Part shown: one piece after another, positions 20,790 to 30,181 of the stretch
How positions within the stretch are numbered: position 1 is the first letter of the stretch
How the letters are laid out: each line of letters begins with the position of its first letter
Source of the DNA: Arsukibacterium sp. UBA3155
GTDB lineage: Bacteria; Pseudomonadota; Gammaproteobacteria; Enterobacterales; Alteromonadaceae
Assembly (NCBI GenBank): GCA_002364615.1
Contig: DEYP01000027.1
Location: 1 to 64,000 of the forward strand
Direction of reading: 5' to 3'
Length of the DNA stretch: 64,000 nucleotides
Translations under genes and position numbers: made by a program
The notes under the pieces: model-generated
Databases searched by the model: none
What the model saw: only the letters and a program-made list of their open reading frames with translations
Told to the model about the DNA's origin: nothing

Positions 20790-21437
20790 TTAACCGCCCT
20801 TAGCTCCGCCAAAACTACTGAGCAGCAACTGCGCCGCCAATAGCAGCAACAACACCCCCATCAGCCGGTCAAACCAGTAACCTTTCAGTAATAGAAAACC
20901 GCGGATTTTGCTATTAGTCAGCACAAAAGACAGCAGACAAAACCAGGCAGCGGTTGCTAATGCCATATAAACACCATAAATCAACTTGAAGCTAAAGGGG
21001 GTTTCGGCAGAAATGACCACGGCAAACAGAGAAAGAAAAAACAAGGTGGCTTTGGGATTTAATCCATTGGTAATAAAACCCGCACTGAATGCCTTAAGAC
21101 TTGCGGGCGTGGCTTGCCGTTCAAGTTCAATAACGTCCTTGCCCACCGGCGCCTTAGCGCGAAGCGCGCCCTGAGCCAGATACAGCAAATAGCACGCCGC
21201 TAATACCGTGAGCAGTTGAAACAACCAGGGGGTGGTTTTAATTAACACACCGATCCCTACCAGAGAGTATGTAACATGCAGCAAAATAGCCACACCAATA
21301 CCAAGGCTGGCAAAAACAGCGGCCCTGCGACCATAGCGCACCGCATAACGAAGCACAATTGCAAAATCTGGTCCCGGGCTGGCAACCGCAAGCAAATGTA
21401 CCGAAGCAATAATTAAAAATTCCGGCCAGAAAGACAT
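20790..21437 (-). CDS. LysE/RhtB family amino-acid exporter
   Basis: A 215-residue inner-membrane protein with about six hydrophobic segments. The family hallmark SPGPDFAIVLRYAVRYGRR near the N-terminus (residues about 20-38) and the NPKATLFFLSLF segment in the middle identify an RhtB-type exporter of amino acids or derivatives such as homoserine or threonine. The actual substrate cannot be read from sequence. It lies between trhO and the FAD oxidase gene with no tight operon link. Confidence 0.88.
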   Translation of the reverse strand: MSFWPEFLIIASVHLLAVASPGPDFAIVLRYAVRYGRRAAVFASLGIGVAILLHVTYSLVGIGVLIKTTPWLFQLLTVLAACYLLYLAQGALRAKAPVGKDVIELERQATPASLKAFSAGFITNGLNPKATLFFLSLFAVVISAETPFSFKLIYGVYMALATAAWFCLLSFVLTNSKIRGFLLLKGYWFDRLMGVLLLLLAAQLLLSSFGGAKGG

Positions 21438-21511
21438 GCTAACCCTGCATCAAAAAAAGCCCATTGTAAGCAACACATCAGCTTAACTCCAGCAAACCAT
21501 TAGCGAAACGG

Positions 21512-22846
21512 CTATAAAAAGCGATCTTTAAAGCGCCCCCACTGGTAAAACATCTGCTGCCCCTGTCGTCGCAATGCTGACATCGGGAAAGCAGGCAACG
21601 TGCTTTGATAAATGGGCAATGCAGGTAACGTTTCCCCGGCAACCAATTGGGCCAGTCGTTCTCCTGCTAGTGCACTGAATGATAGCCCACTTCCGCAATA
21701 ACCCGCAGCATAAAACAGATTGGGCTCTACAGCACAGACTCTGGGTAAATCATCAAAAGACACGCCAACCCAACCACTCCATTGATATTGATAAGTAAGA
21801 TTTTCCAAACCAGCAAAGCAATGTTTTAACGCCCTCAGCAACCGACGGGGGTATACAGGGTCGGAAGCAGCTTTGCCAGTAATGGCTCCCCGGCCACCAA
21901 ATAAAATCCGGTTATCCGGCAGCAACCGATAATAGTACTTCAGCATGCGGGTATCCATTATAATGCTGTTTTGCTGCCAGTTGAGCTGCAGTAACTGGCT
22001 GGTACTCAGTGGTTCGGTTACGATTACGCTGCTAAGCACCGGCAAGCAGCTCTGATTAATACCGGGGTACAATCCTCTTGCGGTGTAAGCGTTGGTGGCT
22101 AATACCAGGTTACGGGCAGAAATAACTGCCTGCGGAGTGATCACTTCAAAACCTTTGCTAACGCGTTTAAAGTGGGTTACCGGGGTTTGCCCAAACAGGG
22201 CTACGCCAGCTTCAACAGCCATTTTTGCATAGCCCTGCACTAAGGCAAGTGGATTTACACCATAGCAATCCGGAAAATATAGCGCAGCATCTGCCTGCTG
22301 ATGATTCACTATCTGTTGCAACAATTGTGATTTATCAAAAAACTGCACCGGATAGTCAAAATTCTGGTTTAAAAAATCCGCTTGCTGCCTCAGTGTTCTG
22401 GCCATACCGGATTTATGGGTCAATTTATAATAGCCGCCAGCTTGCGGTTGACAGTCAATATTTCCCAGCGCAATAAGCTGGTTTACCCGCGATATCGCCG
22501 CGCCATATTCCTGGTGAAACACTCTGGCGGTGTCAATACCAAATCTACTGGCCAGCTGAGCTAAACCCAGTCTGCCTGTTCCCCTGAGCACAAAACCACC
22601 ATTACGACCACTGCATCCCCAACCTGGCTGCAGGGCATCGACCATCACAACATCACGCTGATACTTTTTTGCCAGCTCATATCCACAGTTTAACCCGGTG
22701 TAGCCGGCGCCAATCACTAATGTATCGCAACGGATATCTCGCTTAAGTGCCGGATAGTCTGGGCTTGCCTGTGTTGCAGCTTGCCAGTAGCTACCGATAT
22801 CAGGTTGGTTGCTGTTAAGTGTGGTATCAATATAGGGGTCGTACAT
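21512..22846 (-). CDS. FAD-dependent amine/amino-acid oxidase (DAO family)
   Basis: A 444-residue flavoenzyme of the glycine oxidase/D-amino-acid dehydrogenase fold, close in layout to the gamma-glutamylputrescine oxidase PuuB group. The dinucleotide-binding motif VIGAGYTGLN starts at residue 44, and the C-terminal FAD contact reads AAGYCGSGLSFSALAGERLA. The substrate is unknown. I chose the ATG at 22846 because it overlaps the stop of the upstream GNAT gene by one base (TGATG) and has GGAG about 10 nt before it. A longer frame to 22951 would run inside that gene. The coupling suggests oxidase and acetyltransferase act in one pathway. Confidence 0.85.
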   Translation of the reverse strand: MYDPYIDTTLNSNQPDIGSYWQAATQASPDYPALKRDIRCDTLVIGAGYTGLNCGYELAKKYQRDVVMVDALQPGWGCSGRNGGFVLRGTGRLGLAQLASRFGIDTARVFHQEYGAAISRVNQLIALGNIDCQPQAGGYYKLTHKSGMARTLRQQADFLNQNFDYPVQFFDKSQLLQQIVNHQQADAALYFPDCYGVNPLALVQGYAKMAVEAGVALFGQTPVTHFKRVSKGFEVITPQAVISARNLVLATNAYTARGLYPGINQSCLPVLSSVIVTEPLSTSQLLQLNWQQNSIIMDTRMLKYYYRLLPDNRILFGGRGAITGKAASDPVYPRRLLRALKHCFAGLENLTYQYQWSGWVGVSFDDLPRVCAVEPNLFYAAGYCGSGLSFSALAGERLAQLVAGETLPALPIYQSTLPAFPMSALRRQGQQMFYQWGRFKDRFL

Positions 22847-23415
22847 CAACTCAGCTCCGCGAAGGGCAATACCATTTCTGCTGCGGTGCAGTGGCATTGG
22901 TTTCCACATATTGGACACAGATAACCGGTAGTCTGGCTCAAATGCAGCCAACGATCTGCATGAACCTGCAAAAGTGCTGCGCCGGCCTTAGTAAAATAGC
23001 GTTGGGCGGCATTGCCTGGGCTTTGCTGCCAAATGTGAGCGAGGCCTGCAGTCGCACCCTGCTGCTGTAATGACTTAACAGATGCACGCAATAGCTGTGT
23101 GCCAAGGCCTTGTCCTTGTAACTCAGGGGCCACTGCAACAGACTTAAAATAGGCCATTTGTGTTGGGGAAACTGGCCATAGCGGAACTGAACACCACTCA
23201 TCTAAAGGCCATTGTCCCGCAGCAAAACTTAGTCGATATCCCACTACCCTGTTGTCAATCAGCGCGACATAACTGGCATTAATATTGTGCTTAATGCCCC
23301 GTTGACGCAACTCAGTTAATTTAGTCAGATCAAGATAATTCTCACCATGAACCTGATTTGCAAGTAACACCACTTGCGACAGGAACACCTCGTCCATAAC
23401 GGCTATCGATTTCAT
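22846..23415 (-). CDS. GNAT family N-acetyltransferase with C-terminal zinc-ribbon-like tail
   Basis: A 189-residue cytoplasmic GNAT protein. The acetyl-CoA binding motif (VAVAPELQGQGLGTQLL, about residues 93-109) is intact and is followed by the typical AAQRYFTKAGA helix. Unusually the protein ends with a cysteine cluster CPICGNQCHC (167-176) that looks like a small zinc-binding element. Its stop codon overlaps the start of the FAD oxidase gene, so the two are translated together. Substrate unknown; polyamines or an amino acid are possible given the partner, which is inference. It is divergent from the TonB receptor gene. Confidence 0.82.
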   Translation of the reverse strand: MKSIAVMDEVFLSQVVLLANQVHGENYLDLTKLTELRQRGIKHNINASYVALIDNRVVGYRLSFAAGQWPLDEWCSVPLWPVSPTQMAYFKSVAVAPELQGQGLGTQLLRASVKSLQQQGATAGLAHIWQQSPGNAAQRYFTKAGAALLQVHADRWLHLSQTTGYLCPICGNQCHCTAAEMVLPFAELS

Positions 23416-23593
23416 AAAACTCCGTTACAGCTGACCAGCAGCTGAGTATTTTAACAATCCGTTCCCAATTACTCGACCAACCGCCGGTAAACTGCGATGG
23501 ACAATAGCATCATTTTAAAATATGGTTAATTTAGCGCTATTGTGCAGTAAGCGTTATCTAGTGAAACTCAAAAAAATAATCCAGGAAAACACT

Positions 23594-26224
23594 ATGAAAC
23601 ACAACAATAAATACCACCCGGTTGCGCATGCAGTTAAGTATGCCATAGCAACCACGTTTGCGTTAGGTATAGTCAGTGGTGCCGTTGTTGCACAGGAGAC
23701 CAGTGACACTGCGACAAAAGAGCAGAAAATTGAAAAAATTGCAGTAGTTGGCAGCCGTTCAGCTCCCCGCTCAATTGGTGACTCACCGGTACCTGTTGAT
23801 ATTATTGGTGGTGATGAACTCACTAAAAGCGGCAGTTCAGATATGCTGAACATGATAACAACTACGGTTCCTTCATTAAACGTACATTCCAACCCGATCA
23901 GCGACGCCGCTACACTGGTTCGTCCGGCCAACCTGCGAGGTTTGTCAGCTGACAGTACCCTTATTTTGACCAATGGTAAGCGTCGCCACAAAGCTTCAGT
24001 TATTGCCTTTTTAGGCGGTGGTATAAATGATGGCGCCCAGGGCGCTGATATTTCTGTTATTCCGGGCATAGCACTAAAGCAGGTAGAGATATTGCGGGAT
24101 GGCGCTGCAGCGCAATACGGCTCTGATGCCATTGCCGGGGTCATCAATTTTGTATTAAAAGATGCGGCTGACGGCGGAAGTTTTGAAGTTAAGCATGGCG
24201 AATATTATGAAGGTGACGGTACCTCTACCGAATACGCCGCTAATATTGGTATGCCATTAACTGACGACGGTTTTGTCAACATCAGTGCTCAGTATAAAAA
24301 CTCAGACGCGACCAGTCGCAGTGTGCAACGCCCGGATGCTTTAGGCTTTATAGCTGCTGGCAATAACTTCATTGCCCCATTAACTCAGATTTGGGGCTCT
24401 CCTGAAATAAAGGATGATATTACCATTTTTGTAAACACCGGCCTGGATTTGGGCAACGGTGGCCAAGCATATATGTTTGGTAACTACTCAGAGCGCGATG
24501 TGACTGGTGGTTTTTATTACCGTAATCCACATAACCGGCCCGGTGTGTTCTCTAATGACGGTGGCGAAACCCTGCTAGTGGCGCAACTTGACCCTAACAT
24601 CGCTTGCCCAACGGTAAATATTACCACTGGCAACGTGCTGAATCAGGCTGACTATGCGCTGATTGCGGATCCTAATACCCCTGTAGGACAAAACTGTTTT
24701 GCCTTTAACGAATTATTCCCGGGCGGTTTCACTCCGACTTTTGGTGGTAATGTTACTGATACTGCCCTGACCGCAGGTACCAAAGGTGAATTTAAAAACG
24801 GTTGGCTAAAAGACATTATGTACGACTTTAGTGGCTCGGTTGGCCGCAATGAGTCAACGTACGAAATGACCAATACAGTCAATGCCTCTCTTGGCCCGGA
24901 TACCCCTACAGAATTTAACCCAGGTAAGTATATCCAGCTTGAAAAAACCTTCAGTGCAGATTTTGTCAAGTTTGTTCCTGCAGGCTTATACGAAGATTTA
25001 ACCGTTGCTTTCGGTGCGCAGTGGACAGAAGAAAGCTTTGAAGTCGTATCAGGGGATGTCGCGTCCTTTACAGTAGGTCCTTATGTTGATCAGGGCTTTA
25101 GTATCGGTTCGAATGGCTTCCCGGGTTTTAAACCGGAAGATGCCGGCGTTTATACCCGCAGAAACTATGCTGCCTATGTTGACATGGAAGCAGAAATGAC
25201 TGAGGAGTTGTTGCTTGGTCTGGCACTTCGTTATGAAGACTATGATACTTTTGGTGACACCACCAATTATAAAATCACCGGCCAATATCGCTTAAATGAT
25301 GACTGGGCATTACGGGGCTCTACCAGCACGGGTTTCCGGGCGCCAACCGTCGGTCAATCTAACGTTAGTAACGTGCAAACTAACCTTGAATCTGGTGTGC
25401 TGGTAGATTCAGCATTGCTGCCTCCAACCAACCCTATTTCGTTACAGTTAGGCGGAAAGGAGTTAACGCCTGAAGAGTCAACCAGTTATGCATTTGGTGT
25501 GGTTTACAGTGGTAATAGCTTCTTTATCACGCTGGATTATTACAATATTGAAGTGACCGATCGGATCAGTCAGTCCAGTAAAATTAACCTGACTGATGAC
25601 GATCGTGACGACTTACGCGCTGCCGGAGTCAGAAACGTTGACTCTATCCAGCAGGTCAGCTTTTTTACCAATGACTTTGATACCACCACACAGGGTATCG
25701 ATTTAGTGGCAAACTATGCAATGGACCTGCTGAATGGCCGAAGCACTTTCAGTCTGGCTTATAACTGGAACGAGACAGAAGTAGATCGGATCAGTACGCC
25801 ACCGGAGGGTCGACCTGCCATTACCGGGCCTGACAAAGTCTCACGTCTTGAGAATGACCTGCCCAACCACAGGGCTACTCTGAGCTGGAACCAGAGCTGG
25901 GACGACTGGAGCTTTTTTGCACGGGCTAATTATTATGGTGAATATCAAGGCGTCCACGTAGACTGGGTCGGCTCACCTGAAGAGCCTGGAACTGAAGTAA
26001 ATGCAGCAGCCAAGGTAACGTTCGATGCTGAGGTAAGTTACTACTTTACCGACAACATCATGCTTTCGGCTGGCGCTCAAAACCTGTTTGACGCAGAGCC
26101 AGAGAAATTGCAGTTAACCCAGGCGGGTGTTGCCAACAATGAATTTGGTGGTAAATACTACGAAACATCACCTATGGGTATTAATGGTGGCTATTACTAT
26201 ATCCGTGCAACGTATAAATTCTAA
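23594..26224 (+). CDS. TonB-dependent outer-membrane receptor
   Basis: An 876-residue outer-membrane active transporter driven by TonB. ATG 23594 is chosen (AGGA upstream) because a signal peptide follows directly (about residues 1-40, cut after VVAQ or nearby). The plug domain (about 55-195) includes VEILRDGAAAQYGSDAIAGVINFVLKD, and the remainder is the 22-strand barrel, ending in the aromatic signature YYIRATYKF. The ligand is unknown. No Fur box is recognisable upstream, so siderophore import is not assumed. It is divergent from the GNAT/FAD-oxidase pair, which may process the imported compound (speculative). Confidence 0.92.
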   Translation: MKHNNKYHPVAHAVKYAIATTFALGIVSGAVVAQETSDTATKEQKIEKIAVVGSRSAPRSIGDSPVPVDIIGGDELTKSGSSDMLNMITTTVPSLNVHSNPISDAATLVRPANLRGLSADSTLILTNGKRRHKASVIAFLGGGINDGAQGADISVIPGIALKQVEILRDGAAAQYGSDAIAGVINFVLKDAADGGSFEVKHGEYYEGDGTSTEYAANIGMPLTDDGFVNISAQYKNSDATSRSVQRPDALGFIAAGNNFIAPLTQIWGSPEIKDDITIFVNTGLDLGNGGQAYMFGNYSERDVTGGFYYRNPHNRPGVFSNDGGETLLVAQLDPNIACPTVNITTGNVLNQADYALIADPNTPVGQNCFAFNELFPGGFTPTFGGNVTDTALTAGTKGEFKNGWLKDIMYDFSGSVGRNESTYEMTNTVNASLGPDTPTEFNPGKYIQLEKTFSADFVKFVPAGLYEDLTVAFGAQWTEESFEVVSGDVASFTVGPYVDQGFSIGSNGFPGFKPEDAGVYTRRNYAAYVDMEAEMTEELLLGLALRYEDYDTFGDTTNYKITGQYRLNDDWALRGSTSTGFRAPTVGQSNVSNVQTNLESGVLVDSALLPPTNPISLQLGGKELTPEESTSYAFGVVYSGNSFFITLDYYNIEVTDRISQSSKINLTDDDRDDLRAAGVRNVDSIQQVSFFTNDFDTTTQGIDLVANYAMDLLNGRSTFSLAYNWNETEVDRISTPPEGRPAITGPDKVSRLENDLPNHRATLSWNQSWDDWSFFARANYYGEYQGVHVDWVGSPEEPGTEVNAAAKVTFDAEVSYYFTDNIMLSAGAQNLFDAEPEKLQLTQAGVANNEFGGKYYETSPMGINGGYYYIRATYKF

Positions 26225-26244
26225 TTGAATTTTATACGGTAAAT

Positions 26245-26275
26245 AAAAAACGCCCTCAGCTGAGGGCGTTTTTTT
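26245..26275. terminator. Bidirectional terminator between TonB receptor and ydiJ
   Basis: CGCCCTCAGCTGAGGGCG (26251-26268) is a perfect 18-bp palindrome flanked by AAAAAA on the left and TTTTTTT on the right. It can therefore act as an intrinsic terminator for both converging genes. It starts 27 bp after the receptor stop and ends 14 bp before the ydiJ stop. Confidence 0.9.
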
Positions 26276-26281
26276 ATTAGA

Positions 26282-29200
26282 TCATTCCTGTGGTAACGCT
26301 TGTAACAGTGCCTGTAACGGATGTCTGGGTTTATCGCCAACCAGCCGCTTTACCTGGCTTCGACAGGAAAAGCCTGTCACCAGTGTATTGGCAACACCAT
26401 AATGTTCAATCGGTGAGCGCCAGCTCATGTCAAACAAGGTTTTGCTGTTGTTCAGGTTTTGCGCTTCATGACCATAAGTCCCCGCCATACCACAACACCC
26501 AACACTTACCGGCTTTAGACCAAGCCCTGCCTTATTGAATATTTGCTGCCAGGATTTTTCTGTTTCGGGTAATGCCGTTTTTTCAGTACAGTGCGCCAGC
26601 AGCGCAAAATCGCTCGCGGTATCAGCTTTTGGAAGTGTTTGGTTTACCAGCCACTCGTGTAACAGTTGCACGTTAAAATCGCCGCGTTTATCAGCAAGCG
26701 TTTTGGTATATTCATCCCGATATACCAGAACCAGAGAGGCATCTAATCCGAGCATGGGCACGTTAAGCAGCTGTAGCTGGTTTAAAAACTGTGCTGCGTT
26801 GCTCGCCGTGTTAGCAAACTCGCGTAAAAAGCCTTTGACGTGTTGTGGTTTACCATTAGGTAAAAACGGCAACAGCACAGGATCAAAGCCAAGCTTTTCC
26901 AGTAATCGCAAGGCATCGGCCACTAATTCAGCTTCATAAAAGCTGGTAAAAGGATCCTGAACCAGCAATACCGTTTTCGCGTTGGCCGCCGGCGGGTTTT
27001 GCTGTAAGCGGGTTAAATCAAACCGGTATTTTTCGCCGATCTGCTGTGCCAAAGTAGGCACCGACAGTAATGGCGTGTCTACGTAACCTACTGTTTTCTT
27101 CAATATCACTGCAGTAACATCACGTTTTATTACAAAGTTAACCAGTTTAGGAAATTTAGCCAGTACGGGTGCGGTGCGTTCAATATTGCCGACAATATAA
27201 TCTTTAGCCGGACGCAGATAACGACTGTGGTACAGCTGCAGAAAGCGCGATCGAAACGATGGCACATCAACTTTAACCGGACATTGACTGGCGCAGGCTT
27301 TACAGGCCAGACATCCTTCCATCGCCTCCATTACCTCATGAGAAAAATCCGGCTCACCCTGATTTTTGGCCAGGCTATTTTTAACTTTTTGCCACAACTC
27401 ACCAAAACTCTGTTTTTTAACAGTCAGTTGCCGCTCGTTTGCCAGTACATCAAAACCCTGCTGCTCGGTTAGGCGTAACCATTCGCGCATCAACCCAGCC
27501 CGGCCTTTTGGACTGTGACGCCGATCTTTGGTTACCTTGCTTGATGGACACATCGGCGAGCTTTCTTCATAGTTAAAACACAAGCCATTGCCGTTGCAGT
27601 TTAAACTACTGTCAAAGCTCTGCTTAACATTGACTGGTATTTGTCGATCAAACCAGGCTCTTTTCTGACCATCAACGGATACGAGCTGGTCGGCACTATA
27701 ATAAGGTGTACAGATTTTTCCGGGATTCACCCGATTACGTGGATCAAAAGCAGCTTTAATTTTTCGTAATTCATTAAACAACTCATCACCAAAAAAAGCT
27801 GGCCCATATTCGCTTCGATAGCCTTTACCATGTTCGCCCCACATCAGGCCACCATACTTGGCCGTGAGCGCGACAACCTGGTCTGAAATGGTCCGCAACA
27901 GCTTTTCCTGTTCAGGATCGCACAAATCCAGCGCCGGGCGCACGTGCAGCACCCCGGCATCAACATGGCCAAACATGCCGTAATGCAGGCCGTGGCTGTC
28001 GAGCAATTGGCGAAATTCCATGATAAAGTCTGCCAGGTTTTCTGGTGGTACTGCGGTGTCTTCAGCAAAAGCAATTGGCTTTTGACTGCCCTTGGTATTT
28101 CCCAGTAAGCCTACTGCTTTTTTGCGCATGGCATAAATGCTACCGATCGCGGCGGCATCGTATGTGAGCTGATAGCCAATGATGCCATCGGTTTTATTGG
28201 CGATAGCAAGATCCAGTTTTGCGATCAGAGCTGCTACTTTTTGTTCAATATCGGCGCTATCCTCACTGTTATACTCAACCATATTCAGGCCTTGCATATC
28301 AGTGTCGGGTACGTCGGCAATTAATTCCTTTACCTGATGCCAGATAATATCGTTACGCGCTAAATTCAGTACTTTACTATCGACCGTCTCAACCGAGGTC
28401 GCCTGAGCGGCCACCAGAAAAGGCGCGTTTCTCAGGGCACTTTCAAACCGGTCATATTTGACATTTAACAGGCATTTAAATTTAGCGATGGGCGTAATGT
28501 TTAACTTTGCTTCAGTAACGAAACCCAGTGATCCTTCAGAGCCAGTGATAATTCTGGAGAGATCAAATTCGCTTAAATCATCATTAAACACATGCTCTAA
28601 ATCATATCCGGTTAAAAAGCGGTTTAATCGTGGAAATTTTTCCAGGATTTGCTCCCGGTAATCCCGACAACTCGCCAACACCTGACGATAAATATGACCA
28701 ATGCTGTTAGGCATCTGTGCCCGGTGCTCAGCTTCAAAAGTGGCCATTTTATGCGTTTTTAGCACATTACCATCGATAAGTACCGTTTTAAGCGCCAGCA
28801 CATGGTCACTGGTTTTGCCGTAGACCAGAGAGCCCTGACCGGACGCGTCAGTATTAATCATGCCACCAATAGTGGCCCGGTTAGAGGTTGATAGGTCGGG
28901 TGCAAAGAAGAAGCCGTAGGGCTTTAAAAACGCATTAAGCTGATCCTTAATCACCCCAGCTTGTACCCTTACCCATCGCTCTTCAACGTTAATTTCTAAA
29001 ATGGCGCGCATATGCCGTGACAAGTCTATCACCACATGCTCGGTCAGGGCCTGGCCATTAGTGCCAGTGCCGCCGCCACGTGGACTGAACTTTATATGGC
29101 AAAAACTGGAAGTTTGTGCCAGCGAAGTAAGGATCACAATATCGTCGGTTGTTTTGGGTAGCAGAACTGCCTGCGGTAACGCCTGATAGACACTATTATC

Positions 29201-29329
29201 AGTGGCTACTGCTAAGCGACTGCCGTAACTGGTCTCTATATCACCGTTAAAACCAGCCGCCAGCAGCGCTCTGCCAAAGGCGACGATGCTGGCGTCCAGC
29301 GCCAATTCCGGGTTTAACTTAGGGATCAT
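26282..29329 (-). CDS. ydiJ: D-2-hydroxyglutarate dehydrogenase YdiJ (FAD/4Fe-4S oxidoreductase)
   Basis: A 1015-residue fused flavin/iron-sulfur dehydrogenase of the length and layout of E. coli YdiJ (1018), which oxidises D-2-hydroxyglutarate. An FAD-binding type 4 domain (about 45-275, with PRGGGTGTNGQAL) is followed by an FAD-oxidase C domain (to about 545). A ferredoxin-like part holds cysteines in CNGNGLCFNYEE...MCPSSK and in CLACKACASQCPVKVDVP. The C-terminal CCG domain contains GCCGMAGTYGHE. This enzyme would clear D-2HG made as a by-product of SerA-type reactions. It is 10 bp downstream of ribA. Confidence 0.9.
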   Translation of the reverse strand: MIPKLNPELALDASIVAFGRALLAAGFNGDIETSYGSRLAVATDNSVYQALPQAVLLPKTTDDIVILTSLAQTSSFCHIKFSPRGGGTGTNGQALTEHVVIDLSRHMRAILEINVEERWVRVQAGVIKDQLNAFLKPYGFFFAPDLSTSNRATIGGMINTDASGQGSLVYGKTSDHVLALKTVLIDGNVLKTHKMATFEAEHRAQMPNSIGHIYRQVLASCRDYREQILEKFPRLNRFLTGYDLEHVFNDDLSEFDLSRIITGSEGSLGFVTEAKLNITPIAKFKCLLNVKYDRFESALRNAPFLVAAQATSVETVDSKVLNLARNDIIWHQVKELIADVPDTDMQGLNMVEYNSEDSADIEQKVAALIAKLDLAIANKTDGIIGYQLTYDAAAIGSIYAMRKKAVGLLGNTKGSQKPIAFAEDTAVPPENLADFIMEFRQLLDSHGLHYGMFGHVDAGVLHVRPALDLCDPEQEKLLRTISDQVVALTAKYGGLMWGEHGKGYRSEYGPAFFGDELFNELRKIKAAFDPRNRVNPGKICTPYYSADQLVSVDGQKRAWFDRQIPVNVKQSFDSSLNCNGNGLCFNYEESSPMCPSSKVTKDRRHSPKGRAGLMREWLRLTEQQGFDVLANERQLTVKKQSFGELWQKVKNSLAKNQGEPDFSHEVMEAMEGCLACKACASQCPVKVDVPSFRSRFLQLYHSRYLRPAKDYIVGNIERTAPVLAKFPKLVNFVIKRDVTAVILKKTVGYVDTPLLSVPTLAQQIGEKYRFDLTRLQQNPPAANAKTVLLVQDPFTSFYEAELVADALRLLEKLGFDPVLLPFLPNGKPQHVKGFLREFANTASNAAQFLNQLQLLNVPMLGLDASLVLVYRDEYTKTLADKRGDFNVQLLHEWLVNQTLPKADTASDFALLAHCTEKTALPETEKSWQQIFNKAGLGLKPVSVGCCGMAGTYGHEAQNLNNSKTLFDMSWRSPIEHYGVANTLVTGFSCRSQVKRLVGDKPRHPLQALLQALPQE

Positions 29330-29339
29330 TAGCTGTTCG

Positions 29340-29921
29340 TTACTCCATATGGCCCATTTTCGCGGCTTTGGTTGCCAGATAGCGATGGCTGTGGGCGGTG
29401 GTTTTTACCCGATGCTGTACTCGCTCCAGGATATTCACCCCCGCATCGCTTAAGGCTTTTAATTTGCGTGGATTATTGGTCAGCAAACGTATTTGCTGGA
29501 TACCCAATTGGGTAAACATTTGCGCCGCAATATCATACTCCCGCATATCAGGTAAGAAACCAAGAATTTCATTAGCTTCAACCGTATCCAGACCTTTGTC
29601 CTGCTCAGCATATGCCCTGATTTTATTAATAAGACCAATACCCCGGCCTTCCTGACGCAGATACAATATACAGCCCCGGCCTAAATCGGCAATTTTGCGC
29701 ATTGCGGCTTCCAATTGCGGACCACAATCGCAGCGCAGACTAAACAGGGCGTCACCTGTTAAGCATTCTGAATGAACCCGCGCTAACAGCGGTTCATGTG
29801 TTGTAACATCCCCCAGCGTTAAAGCAACGTGTTCTTTGCCATTGTCAGCGACAAAACCATGTAGTCTGAACTCTGCAAACGGTGTTGGTAAAATAGTGGA
29901 GGTGACAAGTTTAATAGTCAT
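29340..29921 (-). CDS. ribA: GTP cyclohydrolase II
   Basis: Opens GTP to 2,5-diamino-6-ribosylamino-pyrimidinone phosphate, the first step of riboflavin synthesis. From ATG 29921 it is 193 residues (E. coli 196). An in-frame TTG six codons upstream is possible but atypical. Zinc ligands C53, C64 and C66 are in HSECLTGDALFSLRCDC, and the GTP-binding RQEGRGIGL motif follows. Its stop is 10 bp from the ydiJ start, suggesting co-expression of a flavin-synthesis enzyme with a flavoprotein. No FMN riboswitch was recognised upstream. Confidence 0.95.
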   Translation of the reverse strand: MTIKLVTSTILPTPFAEFRLHGFVADNGKEHVALTLGDVTTHEPLLARVHSECLTGDALFSLRCDCGPQLEAAMRKIADLGRGCILYLRQEGRGIGLINKIRAYAEQDKGLDTVEANEILGFLPDMREYDIAAQMFTQLGIQQIRLLTNNPRKLKALSDAGVNILERVQHRVKTTAHSHRYLATKAAKMGHME

Positions 29922-30181
29922 TTTACATCTCAGCGACAAAGGCGCGGTAACAAAGATAAATTGGGCCTGAGCTTGATTAATCCAAGTGGCGATCTACGCA
30001 GATTATAACAGGCTGGTTTAACCTAGCTACAGCAATATGTCGTTATATTATCACAGGAGCGCAGGGGGATCCGTCAGAAAACAGCAACTGGCCGCTCAAT
30101 TAAAGGATTAGCCTGATCCAAAGCCACAAACTCGGGTACAATACTGCGCGCTATTACTTCATTATTCACTCAGGACTTTTC

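Noticed and set aside
23416-23593. Fur box for the TonB receptor
   Set aside because: No GATAATGATAATCATTATC-like sequence is present, only general AT-rich DNA.
23554-24147. 197-codon open frame opposite the TonB receptor start
   Set aside because: It lies antisense to the signal peptide and plug domain of a clear receptor and has no credible start signal or domain.
26535-26939. 134-codon open frame opposite ydiJ
   Set aside because: It covers the conserved CCG domain of ydiJ on the other strand and shows no protein features of its own.
29922-30181. FMN riboswitch before ribA
   Set aside because: The leader is short and no conserved RFN-element segments could be found by eye.
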